Source of the DNA: Paenibacillus sambharensis
GTDB taxonomy: Bacteria; Bacillota; Bacilli; Paenibacillales; Paenibacillaceae
Direction of reading: 5' to 3'
Assembly (NCBI RefSeq): GCF_003233845.1
Contig: NZ_QKRB01000036.1
Location: forward strand, 222,640-286,639
Length of the DNA: 64,000 bases
Below the pieces are notes generated by a model. That model was not told the origin of the DNA. It did not search any database and was given only the letters and a program-made list of their open reading frames with translations. Below, in pieces: positions 21,301 through 25,852 of this stretch; the stretch's first letter is position 1; every line of letters begins with the position of its first letter. The position numbers were made by a program, and so were the translations under genes.

Positions 21301-22256
21301 TCCGCCATATTTTCCTTGGAAACCGTTTGGATCAAAGAAAGCACGTGCTCCTCTGGATTCAGACGAATCCGCGTAGCTACAGTACTGACGAACATGCCGA
21401 TCGTTTCTTTTTCCTTCCTGCTGGTGCGATTGGCGAAAACCGTGCCGACCGGAATATCGGTGCTGTCGGTCAGCTTGTACAGTAAGGCGTACATGGCGGA
21501 CAGAAATAATGTATATATGCTGACCTGATATTGTTCGCTGAAGGCCAGAATGCGTTCATACCGGGCACCGTGAAGCGAGATGGCCAGTTTGTTGGATTCG
21601 CTGCCGACCGAGAATGGCGGGTACGATTTAATGCCGGTCGTTTCTGGCAGCGTGCTGTACTTCGTCAGCCAGTATTCCTTGCCTTTCTGATAACGCTCCG
21701 ATTGCTCATATTCACGCTCCGCGGGGATATAATCCAGATAGGAAGGGGCCTGGTAACTGCTGGAGATGCCTGCCCGCAGCTTCAGGTATTTTTCCATCAC
21801 CGCATGCAGCAAAGCATTGACGGACAAGCCGTCGGCGATAATATGGTTGACTGTCAGGTTGAGCCATACTTGGCCGTTCGCGAAATGGATAATTGTAAAT
21901 TGGTGGAGGTGTTCATCGAACACGCTGGCCGGTTTTTCACTTACTTCTTTCACCCATGCATAGAATTGTTCGGTTGTTTCTATATCGAGGCGGCTTATCC
22001 TGGCCTTGGCATTGTCCGGCTCGTCGAACCATTGCGTTGGATTTTGCAAATCTCCGCTAATGCGGATTCGGAAAACGTCATACGTTTTGACGATCTCCGC
22101 CGCCGCTTGCTCCAGAAGCTGTATGTCGATCTCGCCCGTAATCTGGTAGGTCGCGGAAAGCGTTGTGATGGACGTTCCCGGATTCATAATTTCCATGAGC
22201 CATATTCGGCGCTGGGCTTGCGTTAATCCATAGTGCTCGTTGGTATTCTCTATCAC
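3324..22256 (-). CDS. pmxE: Polymyxin synthetase PmxE, modules 1-5
   Basis: This 6310-residue nonribosomal peptide synthetase starts chain assembly. Domain order is starter C, A, T; C, A, T; C, A, T, E; C, A, T; C, A, T; then a complete terminal C domain. The carrier serines are at about residues 1015, 2064, 3178, 4737 and 5816. Binding-pocket residues read from the sequence are DVGEISSID for A1 and A3, DVGEISAID for A4 and A5 (the Dab code of polymyxin systems) and DFWNIGMVH for A2 (the Thr code). Predicted order is Dab, Thr, D-Dab, Dab, Dab. Module 3 has the GGDS carrier motif and an E domain with HHLVVDG near residue 3359, and the next C domain is of the D-accepting type. The starter C reads NHIIADG (residues 137-143), keeping the second, catalytic His; it should attach the fatty acid. 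The start is GTG with GGGGAG about 9 bases upstream, 39 bases after pmxD. PmxE acts first although its gene is last in the operon. Confidence 0.95.
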   Translation of the reverse strand: MIENTNEHYGLTQAQRRIWLMEIMNPGTSITTLSATYQITGEIDIQLLEQAAAEIVKTYDVFRIRISGDLQNPTQWFDEPDNAKARISRLDIETTEQFYAWVKEVSEKPASVFDEHLHQFTIIHFANGQVWLNLTVNHIIADGLSVNALLHAVMEKYLKLRAGISSSYQAPSYLDYIPAEREYEQSERYQKGKEYWLTKYSTLPETTGIKSYPPFSVGSESNKLAISLHGARYERILAFSEQYQVSIYTLFLSAMYALLYKLTDSTDIPVGTVFANRTSRKEKETIGMFVSTVATRIRLNPEEHVLSLIQTVSKENMADLRYQKYPYNQLIQDLREQHGRNDLSGLFRTSLEYLPLKIVEYEDIKVRLEAHFARHEMDDLLLRFDHMLNEGHVILHASYRTGLFETAEIERIMQQYVTVLDQFLQNPELPVREISLLSDEERNRILNVFNPPVTELSEGEAFHRYVEKFARDIPDHPAVVYMDKQLTYGELNERAERLASLLREQGVGRETITGIWAERSVELLVGVLAVWKAGGAYVPLDPDYPAERIAYMLSDSKASVLLTQRHLMERAGSWLADDQLQLQAVYAMDDEQIYNGDALSVQFEPADSAPHDLAYVIYTSGTTGRPKGVMIEHGSLLNTADAYRREYRLDQFPVRLLQLASFSFDVFVGDIARTLYNGGTMVIVPKDDRIDPGRLYGWIRDQNITVFESTPALILPFMQHIYEEGLDVSSLQLLITSSDACSVTDYRLLQERFGGQFRIINSYGVTEAAIDSSFYDEPLDKLPPSGHVPIGKAWLNARFYIVDAALKPVPVGVPGELVIGGAGVARGYWNRPDLTAEKFADSPFVPGERLYRTGDLARWLEDGSVDFIGRIDYQVKIRGFRIELGEIETALLRFPGVKQAVVTDRTDEQGQKYLCGYVAADASLQLSDLLNQLKQELPAHMVPARMVVLDKLPLTPNGKIDRKALPEPAGEVEAICEYVAPRTTLETRLSLIWQQVLGLARVGVHDDFFERGGHSLRASTLVSKIRRELQVEVPLRDVFRYTTIEQLAQRIGALKQQETYEITKAAEAEYYPVSSEQKRLYVLRQLDGAERSYNMSAALLLEGKLDRTRVEDAFRALIQRHETLRTGIEQVQGELVQRIYDEVEFAVDYFEASEREVDQAVEAYYRPFDLTKPPLLRIGLIEVAEDRHILLFDMHHIVSDGISTALLFDEFSRLYRGEELAPLRIQYKDYAVWQHSEAYGQMLQPQKEYWLEQLSGELPVLELPTDFPRPAVQSFDGRTVKFYIGNERTEKLKELAARTGTTLYMVLLSAYSILMHKYSGQEDLIVGTPIAGRTQEEVQPVVGMFVNTLAIRSRPERSKPYLSYLEEIKDITLGAFEHQNYLFEDLVESLHIPRATGRNPLFDTFFSLQNTENEQIVIEGLQQQFYPLENRTSKFELLLDISELDGQLECRLDYATSLYKQETAERFARHYDKLLESIAAAPDGDIASLDMLTEEEIRELVHRFNDSDADYPRQQTIHGLFEEQAKLYPDNVAALMNERKLTYRELNERANRLARKLRENGAAADQLVAILAERSLDMVVGILAILKAGGAYVPVDPDYPEERIRFMIEDSGAPLLLIQQHLHEKTDFAGTRLELDDFVWGARGADADDALDASNLEPISGPDSLAYVIYTSGTTGRPKGTLIEHKNVVRLLFNDKNLFDFGPTDTWTLFHSFCFDFSVWEMYGALLYGGKLVIVPPLTAKNPADFLALLGREQVTILNQTPTYFYQLQREALTDHPHGLRIRSIIFGGEALSPLLLKGFKTKYPETKLINMYGITETTVHVTYKEITWVEIEAAKSNIGKPIPTLRVYILDENRRPVPIGAAGEMYVAGEGLARGYLNRPDLTAEKFVDSPFAEGEKLYRSGDLAAWLPDGSIEYLGRIDHQVKIRGYRIELDEIETQLLNVQGVEEAVVLARQDGGGEQALVAYFVADRTLTVRELRSSLAQGMPGYMIPSYFVQLDRMPLTSNGKVDRKALPEPQGGLQTGVEYAAPRNRTESQLVKIWEDVLGCSGIGVLDNFFELGGHSLRATNLVSKIQKEMNVELPLRDVFRYTTVESMAGAIASMEETRHSSIPKAEERAYYPVSSAQKRLYVLHRLDDSELNYNLPSALQLEGALNEAKVEKALAALVARHDMLRTGFEIVDGEPVQRIHPLAAFKVEKLQASEDQIAAILEGFIQPFDLTRPPLLRALLVELAKEKFLLALDMHHIASDGLSMDVLLREFVRLYNGEELPELRIQYKDYAVWQQSEEQRQRIRRQEEYWQGVFSAELPVLELPLDFSRPAVQQFDGQTLTFTLDAEKSEALKRLAGDSGATLYMLLLAAYSMLLHKYSGQEDIVVGTPIAARSHADLQPIIGMFVNTLALRLGPAAERTFLDYLQEVKETTLGAYEHQDYPFEELVEALQVSRDLSRNPLFDTMFSLQKHESLDLTLEGLQWSLFDIEEKTAKFDLSLDIVEEGNELVCKLEYAASLFRHETMARLAGHYEQLLASILAQPDARIADLDIVTDSERHELLVGFDVSSSALAKQSAAEGAGLEAAESWRERTFHELFEEQAERTPGALAVVYEDSRLTYAELNVKANRLAYALRAHGVKPEQVVGILAGRSAELLIGVLAVWKAGGAYVPLDPDYPAERIEYMLADSGASVLLTQTRLLEQAEAWRSSGALALQTVLALDDAATYSLEAVQAALGGQAWGEAGAAPEALAEAETAAAETSATAEAEKDVHAADLTSNPANVNKPGDLAYVIYTSGTTGRPKGVAVEHRSLVNTAAGYRRHYRLDQFPVRLLQLASFSFDVFVGDIARALYNGGTMVIVPKDDRIDPTRLYGWIRDYAVTVFESTPALIVPFMEHVHAEGLDLSSMQLLITSSDACSVADYRTLQERFGSQFRIINSYGVTEAAIDTSFYDEPLEKLPKTGSVPIGKAWLNARFYIVDANLKPVPVGVLGELVIGGAGVARGYLNRPDLTAEKFVDSPFAAGERLYRTGDLARWMPDGNVDFIGRIDNQVKIRGYRIELGEIEAAMQHVAGVRQALVIDRTDERGQKYLCGYVTADSSFDLEGLMAHLDAALPSHMVPSRIMRLDQMPLTPNGKIDRKALPVPEGSIRAEAAYTAPRTPAEQALASVWQSVLGVDQVGTTDNFFALGGDSIKALQVSSRLLQTGYKLVMKDLFHYPTISALSLQLQAAERTASQAEVTGEVILTPIQRWFFEQNPADVHHSNQAFMQFSKQGFDEEAVRQAVRQLVVHHDALRTVFRQTGDGYAAWNRGAGENEALFDLEVADFKGTRDVKEAVEAKANDIQASIDLVNGPLVKLGLFRCDDGDHLLIAIHHLVVDGVSWRILLEDFAAGYEQALQGQPIRLPLKTDSFQMWAKQLVDYANGPAMETEREYWQHIEQLTYEPLPKDFEQGRSKLKDSGLVTVRWTAEETKQLLIEAHRAYHTEMNDLLLTALGRAVQAWSGRERVLVNLEGHGREDIVPDMDITRTVGWFTSQFPVVLEPGYAETLGHQVKQVKESLRRIPNKGIGYGILRYLSAPRDGERFALEPEISFNYLGQFDQDYESSGSQPSPFSPGFDSSPNAEMDFVLDINGMVSEGVLELTIRYGETQYKRETVERLGTLLQSSLRDIISHCASIERPELTPSDVLLQDMTVEELERLAEHTAALGELENVYTLTPLQKGMLFHSLLDADSEAYFEQVTFDLYGSLNAEAFTQGLNTLVQRNEALRTNFITGWRDEPIQVVFRERKCEVYFEDIRPVSDEDPEKTIADFVSADKANKFDLARGSLMRVTVLRTGDESYHVIWSHHHILMDGWCMSFMIKEVFDTYFAFQEKRALELPPVTSYSRYIEWLEAQDAAKASRYWSEYLAGYDQQTKLPQEKTQQKQGAFEAAEIDVELSKELTGQIERVARQQQVTLNTFMQTVWGLVLQVYNNSEDVVFGSVVSGRPAEIPGIESMIGLFINTIPVRIQGKAEETVADILRKTQDQALASGAYETFPLYEIQSLSEQKRDLINHIMVFENYPMEEQIEQVVGGDAEALKIANIQSPEQTNYDLDITVIPEEHILLRFTYNALTFREEDIKQIYGHFTRALEQVAANPKMRVNQLELVTAEEKEQILGAFNPAQPEAAPAAAFHRLFEEQAERTPEAAAVVYENDRLTYAELNERANRLAATLRASGIGRETIVGILAERSVDLLTAVLAVWKAGGAYVPLDPDYPADRVRFMLEDSGAKVLLTQTPLRKLAEAWVGEEELALAAVLYLDDEASYSGERANAPMVSGMVSGKLTGTVEQSDERLMQVGTGSFHEARPEDLAYVIYTSGTTGRPKGVMIEHRSLVNTAAGYRREYRLDQFQVRLLQLASFSFDVFVGDIARTLYNGGTMVIVPKDDRIDPSLLHYWIAREQVTIFESTPALIVPFLAHVHEQQLDMSSMELLITSSDSCSVADYRILQERFGSLFRIINAYGVTEAAIDSSFYDEELAKLPQTGNVPIGKAWLNAKFYIVDTHLNPVPVGVLGELVIGGVGVARGYLNRPELTEEKFVDSPFAAGERLYRTGDLARWMEDGNVDFIGRIDNQAKIRGYRIETGEVEAKLLSAGGVKEAVVVVREDQEGQKALCAYYTAEEGLTAADLKRAIASELPGYMIPSYFVELERLPLTPNGKIDRKALPAPEGVEGGGREYVAPRTELEAKLAAIWQDVLVREKAVGVTDNFFDLGGHSLRATTLVSKMHKELGTEFPLRDVFRYSTVEEMAAAVERLETGSFTSIPPAEASEYYPLSSAQKRLYILNQLEGAELSYNIPGAVLLEGELDRQRFEEAFRVLVARHETLRTGFEMVQGEAVQRIYEAAAFQVEYMQISGEQAEETVREFVRPFDLAKPPLLRVGLAELATDRHILMFDTHHIVSDGVSIDVLIEEFVRLYSGELLEPLRIQYKDYAVWQQSDEQKAQLAKQEAYWLDMFRGELPVLELPTDYPRPAMQSYEGRSLQLFMNSETSEGLKRLAAENGATLYMVLLAGYTILLHKYTGQDDVVVGTPIAGRNHSDVQPLIGMFVNTLAIRSYPAAGKTFLDYLKEIKETTLGAFEHQNYPFEELVDKVNVARDLSRNPLFDTMFALQNTENLEIQLPGLHLSTYASEEIVSKFDLSLDVTEIEDGLEYLFEYATALYKTETVEKLAAHYLQLLESILRNPSATIAELGMLTPAEHEQILGAFNPAQPEAAPAAAFHQLFEEQAERTPEAAAVVYENDRLTYAELNERANRLASTLRSSGIGRETIVGILAERSVDLLTAVLAVWKAGGAYVPLDPDYPADRVRFMLEDSGAKVLLTQTPLRKRAEAWLGEEELALAAVLYLDDEASYSEERANAPIGSGLVSSSLTDAVKCGDESHQNAGNFHEARPEDLAYVIYTSGTTGRPKGVMIEHRSLVNTAAGYRREYRLDQFPVRLLQLASFSFDVFVGDIARTLYNGGTMVIVPKDDRIDPSRLHHWIERERITIFESTPALIVPFMAYVYEQGLDMSSMELLITSSDSCSVADYRILQERFGSLFRIINAYGVTEAAIDTSFYDEPLAKLPQTGHVPIGKAWLNAKFYIVDAHLNPVPVGVLGELVIGGAGVARGYLNRPELTEEKFVASPFTAGERLYRTGDMARWMEDGNVDFIGRIDSQAKIRGYRIETGEIESQLLRVEGVREAVVMVRSDADGQKSLCAYYTTEGQLTAADLKRAISSELPGYMIPSYFVELENLPLTPNGKIDRKALPAPEEGAGTGREYVAPRTELEAKLAAIWQEVLGPVTIGVTDNFFDLGGHSLRATALVSKVHKELSVDLPLRDVFRHSTIEAMAEAISQMERREHLSIPVLDKRDYYPLSSVQKRLYIQQQMEGAELGYNMSGMTVLAGRLDRNQFEAALQGLIARHEILRTGFEMIGGEPVQRIYPELKFAVEYTKAAESETKSIVDGFVRVFDLERPPLLRVGLVEWEAERHLLMLDIHHIITDGMSMGIFVEELLRLYNGETLEPLRIQYKEFAAWQQSEPVQERMKRQEAYWLDVLEGELPTLELPTDFVRPAARSFEGDVLPFSIDKQLTDSLQRIADENGATLYMVVMAAYSILLSKYSGQEDFIVGTPVSGRTHADLEPLIGMFVNTLAIRHYPSGEKTFLAYLNEVKETMLGAYDHQDYPFEELVNKLQAPRNQSRNPVFDVMFALETKEDNVQSFGDIKIESYPETHKVSPFDLTLIISLLDEGMNGQFEYATKLFTRNLIDNFAQDLLVIITQICEQPLVLLKDISLNGQSEQEQDVLEAIEIMF
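4800..6620 (-). repeat. Dab-module repeat, copy in module 5 (T to A domain)
   Basis: One of four near-identical copies of a roughly 1.8-kb segment covering the Dab-specific A domain and the following carrier. The others are at about 8040-9850, 30690-32520 and 33950-35790. Identity is visible at DNA level, for example around the A-domain start GCGCCGAGAATTTG at 6587, 9830, 32499 and 35757. The copies differ mainly in a short insert before the A3 core motif. Ends are approximate. Confidence 0.8.
8040..9850 (-). repeat. Dab-module repeat, copy in module 4
   Basis: Second copy of the 1.8-kb Dab A-T segment (see 4800-6620). It differs in the pre-A3 insert and in a few substitutions in the carrier domain (VREKAVGVTDN instead of LGPVTIGVTDN). 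Confidence 0.8.
16255..17705 (-). repeat. Thr A-domain repeat, copy in pmxE module 2
   Basis: This 1.45-kb stretch is nearly identical at DNA level to 26901-28351 in pmxB. The offset is a constant 10,646 bases at every landmark I checked (for example 16289/26935 and 17437/28083), so I see no insertions or deletions. It encodes the Thr-specific A domain. Confidence 0.85.
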
Positions 22257-22295
22257 ATCGACACACTCCCCGTTTAGAGATTCTTAATGGCGGGT

Positions 22296-24029
22296 CTAGC
22301 CGTACAGCCGGGCGTAATAACCTCCGAGCGCCAGCAGGTCCTGGTGGCGGCCCCGCTCGACGACCGTCCCTTGGTTCATGACGGTAATCACATCCGCATG
22401 TTCAACGGTACTGAGACGATGGGCGATTAGAATGGTGGTGCGCCCCTTCATCAATTCGTTCAGGGCCTTCTGTACCCAATGCTGGGATTCGTTATCCAGC
22501 GCGGAGGTCGCTTCGTCCAGCAGCAGAATCGGGGCATCCTTGAGAATCGCCCGGGCGATCGCAATCCGCTGTCTTTGTCCGCCCGACAACGACGCTCCTC
22601 TCTCTCCCACCGGCGTTTTATACTGCTCAGGAAGTTCCTGAATGAAATGGTGAGCGTACGCCGCTTTGGCTGCTTTGATCACTTCTTCATGCGCTGCATC
22701 CGGGTTGCCGTAACGGATGTTTTCCTCAATCGTGCCGGTAAACAAGAACGGCTCCTGCGGAACATATGCAATCTGCCCCCGGATTTCGTTCAGCGTGTAA
22801 TGGCCGAACGGTTTGCCCTGAAGCAGGATTTCTCCGCTGTCCACAGGATAAAAGCCGAGCAGCAGCTTGATCAGCGTACTTTTGCCGCTTCCGCTGGCCC
22901 CGACGATCGCGGCGACCTGGCCGGGTAACACCTGCATGGACATGCCCACAAGCACCTTTTTATCCGCCTGATAGGAAAACTCCACATCGCGAAACTCCAC
23001 CGCAGCCTCCGACACGAGCTCGCTGTGAGGAAGTCCCAAACGCTCCGGTTCTTCTTCCTCTCTAAGCACCTCTTGAATCCGGTGAGCGCCGGCGAGCGAA
23101 TTTTGAGTCATCGACAGAACCATTCCCAAGTTCAGCAAGGCGTGCGTCAGATTCACCTGCAGAACCGCCAGGGCGGCGACGCTGCCCATTCCCATCAGTC
23201 CGTAAGCATAAAGTAGACTGCCGATGACGATGATGCCGCAGAACGTGACGTAGCTGATAAAATGGTTCACCGCAGCCTGCATGCCGTTCTTCTGCGCGGT
23301 TTGCCGGAGCGTCTGCGTCATTTGTTCGTTCAACGCCTCGTACTGGCCGTAGATCGTGCGGATGCGGAACAGCTTCACAATTTGAATGCCGCCCATAAAA
23401 TCCTTGAATTTTTCCGTCATTTTACCGAGCGTCTGCAAGCCTTGTTCGGACAAGACGCGAATATCCCGCGCAAATTTCAGGCTGACCACGGAGGACAGCA
23501 GCAAAATGACGAAGGATACGCCGGCAAACCGCCAATCGATCAACACCATGGAGATAATGGAGCCGATGCAAAAGACCACTTGAAGCAGCAAAACGAAATA
23601 AATCTGCGAGAATGTAAACTCAACGGTCGTTACGTCGTTGTTCACCCGCGACAGCAAATCCCCATGGTGCGTCTGCTCCAGGTATCTCGGCCGCAGCCGG
23701 CACAGCTTGTCATAAAGACGTTCGCGGATATTCAGCACCGTCAGCTCGACACTGCGCTGGTACAAGTAAATGAACCAGGGGGATACCACGTTTTCCAGGA
23801 ACAGGGCTGCGCCTAAAATAATAAAGGCTTCCACCATCAGGGACGTATCCCGGGACACGGCGAAATCAACCAGGTTATGTACGACCAGGCTGAAGGCGAT
23901 CAGGAACAAGGTCTGGGTGAGCGCCGTCACGGCCAGGCCAATGGCATACTGGGTTTTGCGCTTGCGGTTCATAAACGTCAGCAAGTAGCCGAGTTCTTTT
24001 ACTTGCGAGAGCCTTCCGCCCTTCATCAT
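22296..24029 (-). CDS. pmxD: ABC exporter PmxD (fused membrane and ATPase domains)
   Basis: This 577-residue half-transporter has an N-terminal six-helix membrane domain (about residues 15-310) and a C-terminal ATPase with Walker A GASGSGKST, signature LSGGQ and Walker B ILLLDEATSALD. The start used is the ATG whose first bases overlap the pmxC stop codon as ATGA; GGGAGG lies 7-10 bases upstream. A longer frame extends 44 residues further upstream, but that extension lies inside pmxC and is not a convincing start. With PmxC it probably forms a heterodimeric pump exporting the lipopeptide and giving some self-protection. That function is known for the polymyxin locus; the pairing is inferred from the translationally coupled genes. 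Confidence 0.92.
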   Translation of the reverse strand: MMKGGRLSQVKELGYLLTFMNRKRKTQYAIGLAVTALTQTLFLIAFSLVVHNLVDFAVSRDTSLMVEAFIILGAALFLENVVSPWFIYLYQRSVELTVLNIRERLYDKLCRLRPRYLEQTHHGDLLSRVNNDVTTVEFTFSQIYFVLLLQVVFCIGSIISMVLIDWRFAGVSFVILLLSSVVSLKFARDIRVLSEQGLQTLGKMTEKFKDFMGGIQIVKLFRIRTIYGQYEALNEQMTQTLRQTAQKNGMQAAVNHFISYVTFCGIIVIGSLLYAYGLMGMGSVAALAVLQVNLTHALLNLGMVLSMTQNSLAGAHRIQEVLREEEEPERLGLPHSELVSEAAVEFRDVEFSYQADKKVLVGMSMQVLPGQVAAIVGASGSGKSTLIKLLLGFYPVDSGEILLQGKPFGHYTLNEIRGQIAYVPQEPFLFTGTIEENIRYGNPDAAHEEVIKAAKAAYAHHFIQELPEQYKTPVGERGASLSGGQRQRIAIARAILKDAPILLLDEATSALDNESQHWVQKALNELMKGRTTILIAHRLSTVEHADVITVMNQGTVVERGRHQDLLALGGYYARLYG

Positions 24030-25852
24030 GTGTACGCCACCTCCCTGCTTTCGGCAGACCCGGTAAATTCCTGGTCGTACGACTGGGCGTACAGTCCCTT
24101 CATCTTCAGCAATTGCTCGTGCGTGCCCTTCTCCACAATGTTCCCTTGCTCCATGACCCAAATTTCGTCGGCGTTTTGTACGGTAGAAAGCCGGTGGGCA
24201 ATAACCATCGTCGTTCTCTGCTTCATCAATACGCCCAGCGCTTCCTGAACCGCGCTTTCCGACTCCGGATCAAGAGCCGACGTCGGCTCGTCCAGCAGCA
24301 GAACGGGAGCATCCTTCAGAAAAGCCCGGGCCATTGCAATGCGCTGGCGCTGCCCGCCGGACAAAAAGCCGCCGCGTTCTCCGACATACGTCTGGTAGCC
24401 GCCCGGAAGCTGCATAATGAAGGCATGCGCCTGAGCGGCTTTGGCGGCCTCGATAATCTCGTCCATCGACGCTTCTTCCCGTCCGTAGCCGATATTTTCG
24501 GCGATCGTGCCGCTAAACAAATAAGAATCCTGGGTCACCACGGAAAAATGCGCCCGGAGCTGCTCCGGATCGGCGCCGTTGATCAGACTGCCGAACACGC
24601 GGATCTCGCCCTGATCCTCTGGAAGCCCATAAAAGCCGCATACCAGCTTAAACACCGTGCTCTTCCCTCCGCCGCTCGCTCCGACAAGCGCGATCGTCTT
24701 CCCTTCCGGCACCGAGAAGCTAAGATTCCGCAGAATCGGGGAGCTCTCCTCATACCCGAAGGTTACATCCCGAAACTCGATGGGGGCGGCGCCCGCTTTC
24801 GGAAGCGGACGGCCATTGTCCGTTTCGGTCGGCTGCTCGACGATTTCGGAGACCCTCCTCAAGGCACCGGCCATTTCGAACGTCCGCGTGATGAGCTCAG
24901 GAATATGCTCCAGCGGCTCCAGACACAAATTCAGCAAGTACAGGAAGGCGATCAGCTCTCCCGCACCCAGCTCCCCTTTGTAGATCAAATAGCTTCCGTA
25001 GCTGACGGCGAAAATGATCGGGCTGATCATCAGCGTGGACAGCAGCGGGTTAACCCAGGCTTCCCGCTTTTTCACGGCCAGCTTCTTCTGGGCCGTCAAT
25101 TGCAGCAGCACCTGGTAGGAGCGTGATAACATGCCGGACAGCAGGTAGCTTTTTACAATAGCCATACCCCCGAGCGTATCCTGGAGGTTGACGTTCATTC
25201 GGCCCATGTTCGCCTGGGCTTCCTCCGTCAACCGCTCGAGCTGCTTGCCGATCCACTGGGAGACCAGCAGCGCTGCGGGAAATAACAGCAGGCTGTACAG
25301 CATCAGTTCCGGTTGGAGGTAGATCAAATAAGCGAAACAGCCGATGAACAGCAGCGGATGATAAAACCACTGGGCGAGGTCCCGGATCATAAACTGCTGG
25401 ATGAGCTGCAGGTCGTTGTTGATCCGCGACAAGACATCGCCGGAGTGCTGCTTTTCCAAATAAGATACCGGGAGTTTGCCGATATGGCGCATGACATGGC
25501 TGCGGATATCCTGCACCGCAGAGGCGCTGCTTCGCTCCACGCCGAAGCTCATGAAGAATTTCGCCGGCACGCCGATCAAGATGACCCCAAAGACCGTGTA
25601 CACGATTTGCAGAACGTCTGGCCCCGCCCCCTTCTCGGCCTGGGCGGTCAGCTGCTCGATCAGGCTTCCCGTCCATATCTCAATCACGGCGGCGGCAATC
25701 GCGGACAAGGTACCGACGATCATCCAGCCTTTGTGCCGGCTTACATAGGACATCAGCCAGCTGAAAGCTTTCCATGTCGCGTAAGCGGTTTGGCGCTTGG
25801 AAGGCGCCGATGTGCCATGTTCTCGAACAGACGGCTGGCGGTCAGCTTCCAT
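24026..25852 (-). CDS. pmxC: ABC exporter PmxC (fused membrane and ATPase domains)
   Basis: This 608-residue half-transporter has a hydrophilic N-terminal tail of about 30 residues, a six-helix membrane domain to about residue 330, and an ATPase domain with Walker A GASGGGKST, signature LSGGQ and Walker B VLLLDEPTSALD. It belongs to the multidrug and peptide exporter class. The ATG overlaps the end of pmxB by 11 bases, so it is translationally coupled to the synthetase. The position between pmxB and pmxD matches the known polymyxin operon, where the two ABC genes interrupt the synthetase genes. The expected cargo is the finished cationic lipopeptide. Confidence 0.92.
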   Translation of the reverse strand: MEADRQPSVREHGTSAPSKRQTAYATWKAFSWLMSYVSRHKGWMIVGTLSAIAAAVIEIWTGSLIEQLTAQAEKGAGPDVLQIVYTVFGVILIGVPAKFFMSFGVERSSASAVQDIRSHVMRHIGKLPVSYLEKQHSGDVLSRINNDLQLIQQFMIRDLAQWFYHPLLFIGCFAYLIYLQPELMLYSLLLFPAALLVSQWIGKQLERLTEEAQANMGRMNVNLQDTLGGMAIVKSYLLSGMLSRSYQVLLQLTAQKKLAVKKREAWVNPLLSTLMISPIIFAVSYGSYLIYKGELGAGELIAFLYLLNLCLEPLEHIPELITRTFEMAGALRRVSEIVEQPTETDNGRPLPKAGAAPIEFRDVTFGYEESSPILRNLSFSVPEGKTIALVGASGGGKSTVFKLVCGFYGLPEDQGEIRVFGSLINGADPEQLRAHFSVVTQDSYLFSGTIAENIGYGREEASMDEIIEAAKAAQAHAFIMQLPGGYQTYVGERGGFLSGGQRQRIAMARAFLKDAPVLLLDEPTSALDPESESAVQEALGVLMKQRTTMVIAHRLSTVQNADEIWVMEQGNIVEKGTHEQLLKMKGLYAQSYDQEFTGSAESREVAYT